NCBI GenBank assembly: GCA_026414765.1
Contig: JAOAIJ010000043.1
Location: 186,001 to 250,000 of the forward strand
Reading direction: 5' to 3'
Source of the DNA: Clostridia bacterium
GTDB taxonomy: Bacteria; Bacillota; Clostridia; Acetivibrionales; DSM-27016
Length of the DNA stretch: 64,000 nt
Position 1 is the first letter of the stretch. Every line of letters begins with the position of its first letter. The notes under the pieces are model-generated. The model was not told where the DNA came from and did no database searches. It saw only the letters and a list, made by a program, of their open reading frames with translations. Below are positions 54,270-60,869 of this stretch, piece after piece. The position numbers and the translations under genes were made by a program.

Positions 54270-55625
54270 ATGAAAAAGATATTGATTGCTGACGATGAAA
54301 GGAATATGAGATGGATACTGTCAAAAAACCTTAAGGAAGAGGGCTTTGAAGTGATCGAAGCTGTGAATGGTGAAGAAGCTTTCAATCTGTTCATAGACAG
54401 AGAGCCGGATATGGTTCTGCTTGATTTTAGAATGCCTGTGATAGATGGTATGGAAGCATTGAGAAGAATAAAGACCATAAACGATACTATACCAGTTATA
54501 ATGTTAACTGCACACGGCAGTACAGATGCTGCTGTAGAAGCCTTAAAACTTGGGGCACTGGATTATTTGCCCAAACCATTTGATATAGAGGAGTTGAAAA
54601 TTGCAATAGGAAGAGCTCTGAAAATTGAGGAGCTCTGCAATGAGATCGACAGCTTAAGATTACAGTTTGCTGAAAGGTATGATGACCGGATCATAGGCAG
54701 CAGTAAAAGTATGAGAGAAATATTTGAAGTCATAGACAGGGTGGCAGATACGTCTGCAACTATTCTTATTACTGGAGAGAGCGGTACGGGAAAGGAACTT
54801 ATTGCAAGTGCCGTTCACAATAAAAGTTTGAGGAAAAATAAGCCCTATATAAAAGTCAATTGTGGTGCTATACCGGAAAACCTTATAGAGAGTGAGTTGT
54901 TTGGATATGAAAAAGGTGCGTTTACAGGAGCTCAGAACAGAAAACTCGGTAGATTTGACAGGGCTCAAGGGGGAACACTTTTTTTGGATGAAATAGGGGA
55001 ATTGAGCCTCTCGCTACAGGTAAAGCTTCTTAGGGTACTTCAGGAACATGAATATGAAAGAATAGGCGGAACTGAGGTTATTAAATCTGATGTAAGGATA
55101 GTCACAGCAACTAACAGAGATCTTGAAAAGATGGTGGAAGAAGGTAGATTCAGAGAAGACCTCTTATATAGGTTAAAGGTAATACCCATAGAGATACCTC
55201 CACTAAGAAAACGAAAGGAAGACCTGGAGTTTCTGATAAATTTTTTTATTGAAAAGTATGCTGTGGAGATGAATAAAGGGAGTATAAGGATTGATAAAAA
55301 TGCCCTGGATATACTCAAAGGATATGATTATCCAGGCAATATCAGGGAGCTTGAAAACATAATCGAAAGATCGGTAATATTATCGGCTGAAGGCAAAATT
55401 ACTGCATCGGTACTACCTAAGGATGTGGTAAAGGAATCTTTTGCAAATAAAAAAGATTTGTTTATACTCCCTGACAAAGGAATTTCTCTTGAGGAAGTTG
55501 AGGAAAGCTTTGTAAGACAGGCTCTTGAAAAGGCTGAGTGGAACCAGACCCGGGCGGCAAAACTACTCGGTATATCACGACATGCATTGATATACCGGAT
55601 GGATAAATTTGAACTAAACAAGTGA
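54270..55625 (+). CDS. NtrC-family sigma-54-dependent response regulator
   Basis: 451 residues. Receiver (ILIADDERNMRWIL; Asp in MVLLDFRMPVIDG; Lys in YLPKPFD); AAA+ domain with Walker A GESGTGKEL, the sigma-54 contact loop GAFTGAQ, Walker B GGTLFLDEIGEL and arginine-finger region; C-terminal Fis-type HTH (NQTRAAKLLGISRHALIYRMDKF). All parts needed to activate sigma-54 polymerase are intact. Sigma-54 promoters lie upstream of its own operon and of the gene at 55842, making both probable targets. Confidence 0.94.
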   Translation: MKKILIADDERNMRWILSKNLKEEGFEVIEAVNGEEAFNLFIDREPDMVLLDFRMPVIDGMEALRRIKTINDTIPVIMLTAHGSTDAAVEALKLGALDYLPKPFDIEELKIAIGRALKIEELCNEIDSLRLQFAERYDDRIIGSSKSMREIFEVIDRVADTSATILITGESGTGKELIASAVHNKSLRKNKPYIKVNCGAIPENLIESELFGYEKGAFTGAQNRKLGRFDRAQGGTLFLDEIGELSLSLQVKLLRVLQEHEYERIGGTEVIKSDVRIVTATNRDLEKMVEEGRFREDLLYRLKVIPIEIPPLRKRKEDLEFLINFFIEKYAVEMNKGSIRIDKNALDILKGYDYPGNIRELENIIERSVILSAEGKITASVLPKDVVKESFANKKDLFILPDKGISLEEVEESFVRQALEKAEWNQTRAAKLLGISRHALIYRMDKFELNK

Positions 55626-55787
55626 TAGCAGTATTGTTTTTATTTGATTTTTTCGTATTTATATAACTTGAGCGTTTTTGATGCAGGTGTACTAATTCAT
55701 ACAGACAGGTGTTGGATTTTGCACAGTTTTATACTTGCCTTGTATGAAAACACAATATATCCACAGTTTATTTCATTGATATAGGGT

Positions 55788-55802
55788 TGGCATGGTTTTT
55801 GC
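55788..55802 (+). promoter_or_regulatory. Sigma-54 promoter (-24/-12) of cassette B
   Basis: TGGCAT-GGTTT-TTGC, matching the -24/-12 consensus with correct spacing, 40 nt before the ATG at 55842 and about 160 bp after the sigma-54 activator gene. Sequence is very similar to the site at 52218. Confidence 0.88.
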
Positions 55803-55841
55803 TTATTATATTTGCATAATAAAAAAGGGGGTGAAAGAATT

Positions 55842-56270
55842 ATGACAGCTAAAAATCCGATCATTAAGCTTATTGGTGTCTTGCTGGCAGTAATCATCGG
55901 ACTATGGTTGATACTTGTATTAATAAACGGTACAGGTTCTGGATTTAGAATCGGTTTCAGTGGAAACCATGATGGGGGGCATTTATATATGGGTTATGGT
56001 TTAGGTTTGACAGGTACGATTTCATTCTTGCTGTTATCACTAATAAAAATACTTTTCGTACTTTTCATTGTGGGACTGATTGCAGGAATAGCAATGGCGA
56101 TTAAGAATTATATGTTTACAGCTGAAGATGTTGAAAAAATCAAAGGTACTTTCACTGGAAAGAAAACGGCTGTGATCAAAGAGAAATGCAGTACATGCGG
56201 TAAAGAACTTGAAAATGACTGGAAGGTATGTCCATACTGTGGTAAAGAAGCAAATAACCAAAATATTTAG
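55842..56270 (+). CDS. Cassette B, protein 2': membrane protein with zinc ribbon
   Basis: 142 residues from ATG 55842 (GGGGGTG upstream). Two spans (about 10-28 and 58-88), the second resembling a span of cassette A protein 2, then the C-terminal zinc ribbon EKCSTCGKEL...VCPYCGKEA. It is first under the sigma-54 promoter and 16 nt before a Met-rich gene. Function unknown. Confidence 0.72.
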   Translation: MTAKNPIIKLIGVLLAVIIGLWLILVLINGTGSGFRIGFSGNHDGGHLYMGYGLGLTGTISFLLLSLIKILFVLFIVGLIAGIAMAIKNYMFTAEDVEKIKGTFTGKKTAVIKEKCSTCGKELENDWKVCPYCGKEANNQNI

Positions 56271-56286
56271 TAAGGAGGGAAATAGC

Positions 56287-56649
56287 ATGTTTAATAATTC
56301 ATGGATAAAATTGGCGGTTGTATCACTTGCTGGTATTGTTATAAGCTTTGGAATTCTCTGGGGTTTAAGCCTGTTTAGCGGGTATAGCAATGGACAGATG
56401 AATATGGGGTATGGATACCAGATGAACGGAATGCAGATGAGTCAGCATAATGGAATGTATATGCAGGGTGGCATGAATATGCAGGATGGTATGAACATGA
56501 ATGGTGGCATGAATATGCAAGGTGGTATGAACATGAATGGAAGCATGGGCGGCGGTATGATGATGCATGACATGATGGGTATGCAAGGTGGTATGAGCGG
56601 AAACATGCAAGGTGGTATGGGTATGATGGGCGGAATGGGAATGCACTAA
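56287..56649 (+). CDS. Short methionine-rich anchored protein
   Basis: 120 residues. It begins MFNNSWIKLAVVSLAG with one span (about 8-30). The rest is built of GGMNMQ/GGMNMN-type hexapeptides (18-bp DNA repeats) with about one-third Met and scattered His. It corresponds to the second half of the longer Met-rich proteins at 35512 and 60040, which contain the same start segment internally. AAGGAGGG precedes the ATG. Probable soft-metal (Cu) binding outside the membrane. Confidence 0.78.
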   Translation: MFNNSWIKLAVVSLAGIVISFGILWGLSLFSGYSNGQMNMGYGYQMNGMQMSQHNGMYMQGGMNMQDGMNMNGGMNMQGGMNMNGSMGGGMMMHDMMGMQGGMSGNMQGGMGMMGGMGMH

Positions 56650-56659
56650 GATTTCTTAT

Positions 56660-56689
56660 AAGACCTGGCGTTTGCGGCCAGGTCTTATT
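56660..56689 (+). terminator. Terminator after short Met-rich gene
   Basis: AAGACCTGGC / GCCAGGTCTT with a 7-nt loop, then ATTTTGC. Confidence 0.85.
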
Positions 56690-56696
56690 TTGCTTT

Positions 56697-56729
56697 CTTC
56701 ATAAAATCTTCACAACTTCCTGTTACAAT
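56697..56729 (+). promoter_or_regulatory. Direct-repeat box B with -10
   Basis: CTTCATAAAATCTTCACA (56697-56714), 9 nt, TACAAT (56724-56729), 33 bases before the DUF2318 lipoprotein ATG. The 18-bp box is identical to box C. Confidence 0.7.
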
Positions 56730-56761
56730 CAAACAAAAGTTTAAAAACAGGAGTGAAAACT

Positions 56762-57253
56762 ATGGCAAACACAAAAAAAATAAAGAAAAGTATTTTTGTT
56801 ATTTTAGGTGTTGCGGTTATATTTGTTACTGGTCTGGCTGCATGCAGTGGTTCATCAAATGAAAAAGAAAGCACTTCTGCAAGTGGTGGGGATTTGGTAA
56901 TAACAAAAAGTGAGATTTCAGAAACAGCAAAATTCTACCCATATAAAGTTGGCAAAACTAATATGGAGGTAGTAGCGTTAAAAGCATCAGACGGTACTAT
57001 AAGAACCGCATTGAATACATGTCAGGTATGTTACGATTCAGGTAGAGGCTATTATGTTCAGGAAGGCAGTGAGCTTGTTTGCCAGAACTGTGGGAATAGG
57101 TTTGGCGTTGATGACGTAGAGGTAGTAAGAGGTGGTTGTAACCCTGTACCAGTAATGAAAGAAAACAAAACTGAAGATGCTTCCACTATCACAATATCTA
57201 AGGAGTTCCTTGAACAGAGCAAGGAATTGTTCGGAAATTGGAAAAAGGGCTAA
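56762..57253 (+). CDS. DUF2318 lipoprotein
   Basis: 163 residues from ATG 56762 (GGAG upstream). Lipobox GLAAC. The DUF2318 pattern is clear: ALKASDGTIRTALNTCQVC, GYYVQEGSELVCQNCG and GGCNPVPV, with two CxxC pairs and the GGCNP-P hallmark. FtrD-like DUF2318 proteins accompany iron/copper transport and redox systems (P19/FtrABCD). It sits within cassette B under box B and ends at a terminator. A metal or redox role is likely. Confidence 0.85.
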   Translation: MANTKKIKKSIFVILGVAVIFVTGLAACSGSSNEKESTSASGGDLVITKSEISETAKFYPYKVGKTNMEVVALKASDGTIRTALNTCQVCYDSGRGYYVQEGSELVCQNCGNRFGVDDVEVVRGGCNPVPVMKENKTEDASTITISKEFLEQSKELFGNWKKG

Positions 57254-57264
57254 TGTGAAGACTT

Positions 57265-57297
57265 AGAACTATCCGCATAGGGTGGTTCTATTTTTTA
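57265..57297 (+). terminator. Terminator of DUF2318 gene
   Basis: AGAACTATCC / GGGTGGTTCT (two G-U pairs), short loop, then ATTTTTTAT. Confidence 0.75.
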
Positions 57298-57387
57298 TCT
57301 TTAAAAAATCTCTGTAAAATAGCCTATTCTGAAGTGAGAGCTAAGGAAAAGCAAGTTGTCATAAAAAATCCGGAAAAAGTATCAAAT

Positions 57388-57420
57388 CTTCATAAAATCT
57401 TCACACCATTCAAATAAGAT
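57388..57420 (+). promoter_or_regulatory. Direct-repeat box C with -10
   Basis: CTTCATAAAATCTTCACA (57388-57405), 9 nt, TAAGAT (57415-57420). Same box and spacing as box B. It drives the run starting with the 30-residue protein and protein 1. Confidence 0.7.
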
Positions 57421-57468
57421 AGTTTTATCAGGATAATAACTAAAATTCTATGTGAGAGGGTGAAAAAT

Positions 57469-57561
57469 GTGAGTAAAAAAACGATATTAATTCTTGTTGT
57501 TATAGCTGTAGTAGTGGTATTGGGTGTAGCCGGTGTATCAGTTCACCATATGATGAGATAG
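57469..57561 (+). CDS. 30-residue single-span peptide ending HHMMR
   Basis: GTG start after GAGGGTGAAAAAT. The peptide is MSKKT followed by about 19 hydrophobic residues and SVHHMMR. It is the first frame after box C and lies 76 nt before protein 1 of cassette B. The HHMM end facing outward would suit metal binding. It would be missed by length filters. Confidence 0.55.
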   Translation: MSKKTILILVVIAVVVVLGVAGVSVHHMMR

Positions 57562-57637
57562 CAATAGGCAATCAAGGTAAAGGTTCAGACAGAAAAGAGG
57601 AAAGGAATTGTCAACAAATAGGCAAAGGGGTGTAAAA

Positions 57638-58834
57638 ATGAAGTTCTTAAAAGGGTTCTTAGTATTATTTCTAATAACCATTATAATAGGTGGTCTTGGC
57701 TATATTGGATACAGTTTTCTTTACACGGATCATTCTGCTATGGATATGTCAGGGACACAGAACACGACCGCAGTTGAATCGACAGACAAGACTAATCCGG
57801 CTTCAAGCGCTCATCAAAACATGCAGGGGATTCAGCAGGACAGCTCCAAGCATAATCAGAATAGTTCCGGCGATCAGCAATCCTTAAATAATCATGTGGG
57901 TCTGAATCAGGCAAACGTGATATTACTGAATAAAGAGAAACTCAATAAATCGACAGCAGTGCTCAAGGAAGCACTGGAGTTAATGACAGTTGACCCTTAT
58001 GCCCCAGATAAGGGAAATTCTGAGGATACCTCAGATATGCAGGCGGGTAATTCCAAAAAAGATAATGCTGCTCCTTCAGGTGCGGTGTCTCCAAATACTA
58101 CAATGAAGAATATGGGGACAGCATACGATCCTAATAAGATGGAAAAATTGCATTCTGGATTATATAAAATTTCTGTAGGGATGGCATTATTGGAGCAATT
58201 GAATAATGAACTGACCTACCAGGCAGAAAATGCAAGCTCTGGTATTCAAAATCTGGTTCAGTATTACTCAAATCAGTATAATCAGACTGTACAAAACAAA
58301 AATAAACTGAATCAGGCATATATATATGTCAGCGAGGCAGCTAATCTTGTCAATATCAATCCTTACGTTTCTACAGACGGTCTAGTTTACGATAAGAATA
58401 GAATGAACCAGATACATCAGAGTGTATTCAAGCTTGCTGAGGGTGTGGCTGCACTGAACCTTCTTAGTGATGATTTTACAAAACAGACAATAATCCTATC
58501 AAATACCGTTCAGACATATATAAATAACACCAGCAGCAATACAGATACCGCTCAGATGAACCATACAGCCATATCTGCCGGCTTATTCGGGGGACTGTTT
58601 GAAAATGTAAGTCCAGCCAGTGTGATTAATGTAATACTTATCATATTTGTAACAGCCTTGATAATTGGGATTTTGGGTTTTATATCAAACCTCTTGAAGA
58701 CTCCTGTACAAAAGAAGGTGAAAAAAGAAGATGCCGCAAAACACAGGGTAGAGTGCAAATTCTGCGGTAAAGAAATGAATGCCGAATGGAAATGCTGTCC
58801 GGATTGTGGTACAGAAAAAGTAGCTGAAGCATAA
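57638..58834 (+). CDS. Cassette B, protein 1: duplicated helical domain plus zinc ribbon
   Basis: 398 residues from ATG 57638 (GGGGTG upstream). N-terminal span (about 4-28), DHSAMDMSG, a Gln/Ser linker, two repeat units (each LN-x-A...PY followed by (L/I)H-x-(S/G)-x-(F/Y)K(L/I)), a C-terminal span near 330-358, then zinc ribbon VECKFCGKEM...CCPDCGTEK. It parallels cassette A protein 1 but gains the ribbon. It overlaps the cytochrome start by 1 nt. Confidence 0.78.
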   Translation: MKFLKGFLVLFLITIIIGGLGYIGYSFLYTDHSAMDMSGTQNTTAVESTDKTNPASSAHQNMQGIQQDSSKHNQNSSGDQQSLNNHVGLNQANVILLNKEKLNKSTAVLKEALELMTVDPYAPDKGNSEDTSDMQAGNSKKDNAAPSGAVSPNTTMKNMGTAYDPNKMEKLHSGLYKISVGMALLEQLNNELTYQAENASSGIQNLVQYYSNQYNQTVQNKNKLNQAYIYVSEAANLVNINPYVSTDGLVYDKNRMNQIHQSVFKLAEGVAALNLLSDDFTKQTIILSNTVQTYINNTSSNTDTAQMNHTAISAGLFGGLFENVSPASVINVILIIFVTALIIGILGFISNLLKTPVQKKVKKEDAAKHRVECKFCGKEMNAEWKCCPDCGTEKVAEA

Positions 58835-59178
58835 TGAACATCCGTTTTGATTTCATTATGCACTGGCTTTGGGCGATAGTATGGTCACTGCTTGTACTTA
58901 GCGGATTCAGTATGATTGGGGCAAAATACGGATGGCCACTTAATTTCAATTACACAACAGCTGATTACGTTCATCGTATGGCAGCAGCAGTTTTTGTAAT
59001 AATGACTTTCATATCTATTGTTTATGAAGTATACAGAAATATAAAAAAAGATACGAAACCTCTTGCATGGTTTGTGTCTGGGAAAAGCGGCTATCAGCTG
59101 TTTACATTTATAACAACGATGATAATGTCATGCCCTGATATGGCCAAAGAAGACAGTAAACGAGACTTAAAAGGTTAG
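58834..59178 (+). pseudogene. Cassette B, protein 3: cytochrome b561-like, C-terminal half missing
   Basis: 114 residues aligning with the first ~95 residues of the cassette A cytochrome (RFDFIMHWLW, LSGFSMIGAKYGWPLN, ADYVHRMAA, GYQLFTFITT). The sequence then jumps to a short hydrophilic tail (SCPDMAKEDSK). Spans 3 and 4 and their heme His are gone, leaving His10 and His47. The reading frame is intact and the tail can be matched to the end of the paralog, so an in-frame internal deletion is likely. It may be inactive, or work as a half-cytochrome. Confidence 0.7.
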
Positions 59179-59193
59179 GAGGAAAAGGCTGTG

Positions 59194-59490
59194 ATGCAGA
59201 AACCCTGGTTCAAACTATTCATATGGTTTTTGGCAACATTCTTCTTCTATCTTGCTTCCGGAGTCATAATCTCAATGTTGAAGCCCGGCCCTACTGAAAA
59301 TGAGGTTATGAAGTACATGACGGGTATGATGAGCGCAATGGACAGTTCCATGATGGGCGTGGCAATGAATATTGAGAATGACGGAGTTCTTAGCTCTGTA
59401 ATAGCTTTATCTTCTTCTATGGCAGTACCTATTATCCTGGTGTGTGTGATTGCAGGTTTTGCAATCAGGTCTGCACAGAGGGGGGACTAG
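59194..59490 (+). CDS. Cassette B, protein 4: Met-rich two-span protein
   Basis: 98 residues from ATG 59194 (AGGAGGAAAAGG upstream; GTG 59191 also possible). Begins MQKPWFKLFIWFLATFFFY; the loop has GPTENEVMKYMTGMMSAMDSSMMGVAMNI-type Met spacing; second span near 75-93. Clear paralog of 34836-35144. Confidence 0.75.
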   Translation: MQKPWFKLFIWFLATFFFYLASGVIISMLKPGPTENEVMKYMTGMMSAMDSSMMGVAMNIENDGVLSSVIALSSSMAVPIILVCVIAGFAIRSAQRGD

Positions 59491-59574
59491 GTTCAGTTTA
59501 CAGTTGATAATTGATAGTCAAAAGTTTAAAAAAACAATTAATGTAAGATGCATGACTGAAGGGAATGATGAAAA

Positions 59575-59922
59575 ATGTTCCATAAAAAGAAAATTAACTT
59601 TTGGCGGTTGACTTTCATATTTATAGCGCTTATTGCGGTGACACTTGTATTTCAGTGGAGTCATCCACAGGAGAATAAAGCCCCGATGATGGATAAGAAC
59701 ATGGGTGGTATGATGAAAGAAATGCATGTATCAAATGCTTCAATATATGATCTGTTCAGTATAGATGATAATAAGAGTGCTATGAATAGTATGAGCAGCC
59801 ATCATCGGGGACAATCAGACATAGTATTCAAGCTTAATTTTCTTACGACCGGTATAGTATTCTTTCTTTTACCCTTGATAATAGGAGGAGCTGCAATACT
59901 GGGAATCGTATGGGTGAAGTGA
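59575..59922 (+). CDS. Cassette B, protein 5: Met/His-rich two-span protein
   Basis: 115 residues. KKKINFWRLTFIF leads span 1. The loop carries APMMDKNMGGMMKEMHVSN and MSSHHRG. Span 2 is near 88-112. Paralog of 35134-35490 with the metal-type motif conserved. It is separated from protein 4 by 84 nt, whereas in cassette A the genes overlap. Confidence 0.75.
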   Translation: MFHKKKINFWRLTFIFIALIAVTLVFQWSHPQENKAPMMDKNMGGMMKEMHVSNASIYDLFSIDDNKSAMNSMSSHHRGQSDIVFKLNFLTTGIVFFLLPLIIGGAAILGIVWVK

Positions 59923-60039
59923 TTATTAACCTACAGTTGATAGTGTATCAAGTTTAAAGGAAGTCATAGTTATTTTTTATAATGGATATTAAGATAGTAT
60001 ACTCTCAGGGCATTCGATACTTTGACAAAGAGAGGATTG

Positions 60040-60711
60040 ATGAATATGAATTTATTGGGGGCGGCAGGTAGTCTATACATGGTTGTTTTGCTGATACTTC
60101 TTTTCATGGGTACAGGCTTTGCACTATGGCGATTCATCAGTTTTCTGATGGATCGGGGTACAACCAAGTACGAGACGGCTGAAAAGGCCAAAATAGCAGT
60201 ACAGGCTAAAGCAACAGATAATAAAGCTGAATCAAAAGAAAAAATGGGAGGTCGTATTATGGCAAACAATGGATGGATAAAACTGGCGGTGTTTTCTTTG
60301 GCAGGAATTTTAATTAGTTTTACAGTTCTGGGTCTTATCTCATCAAATGGCAACATGAACATGAATGGACAAGGAACTAATGTTCACCAGCAGCATCAGC
60401 AGGGGATGTACGGTAATATGAATATGCAGAATGGTATGAATATGAATTCACAGATGGGCAATATGCAAGGTAATATGAACATGAACAACAATGATATGCT
60501 GCAACAGCAAATCAACCAGATACAGCAGCAGTTGATTCAGATACAACAGCAATTAGGTATGATGAACGGTGGCATGGGTGGAAACATGCAGATGCAGCAG
60601 GGAAATATGAATAATATGGGTGGAATGGGTATGATGAATGGAATGATGGGCATGGGCAATATGCAGCAAGGTAGTGGAAACATGAGCAGTGGGGGAATGA
60701 GCATGATGTAG
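60040..60711 (+). CDS. Cassette B, protein 6: methionine-rich anchored protein
   Basis: About 223 residues from ATG 60040 (AGAGG upstream; TTG 60022 also in frame). Span 1 about 8-30; a charged linker; an internal GGGAGG (60246-60251) and ATG (60259) opening MANNGWIKLAVFSLAG with span 2; then MNM, NMQ and GGMGMM units around a Gln/Met helix. Paralog of 35512-36183. The second half equals the independent short Met-rich protein, so two products from one gene are possible. Confidence 0.75.
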   Translation: MNMNLLGAAGSLYMVVLLILLFMGTGFALWRFISFLMDRGTTKYETAEKAKIAVQAKATDNKAESKEKMGGRIMANNGWIKLAVFSLAGILISFTVLGLISSNGNMNMNGQGTNVHQQHQQGMYGNMNMQNGMNMNSQMGNMQGNMNMNNNDMLQQQINQIQQQLIQIQQQLGMMNGGMGGNMQMQQGNMNNMGGMGMMNGMMGMGNMQQGSGNMSSGGMSMM

Positions 60712-60748
60712 ACACTGCCAACGTAAAAAAATCCTTTTAAAAAAGGTA

Positions 60749-60794
60749 AAGATATAGCTAGGGCGAATCAGTAGATTCGCCCTAGCTATATCTT
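60749..60794. terminator. 21-bp perfect stem between Met-rich and multicopper oxidase genes
   Basis: Arms AAGATATAGCTAGGGCGAAT(C) pair perfectly over 21 bp around AGTA. No T-run follows on the plus strand, so termination is doubtful. It could set mRNA stability between protein 6 and the oxidase. Confidence 0.6.
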
Positions 60795-60869
60795 GATAAC
60801 AAATAAATCCACGTTACCTCAGCATTGGTATGTGTTAATATTATATTAATTATATAGGAATAGGAGGGT

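Noticed and set aside
56365-56646. Antisense frame rich in His/Thr
   Set aside because: It is the complement of the Met-rich repeat; His codons arise from reversed ATG repeats.
56440-56649. Tandem repeats considered as a CRISPR array
   Set aside because: Units are 18 bp, contiguous, in frame with a protein and without unique spacers.
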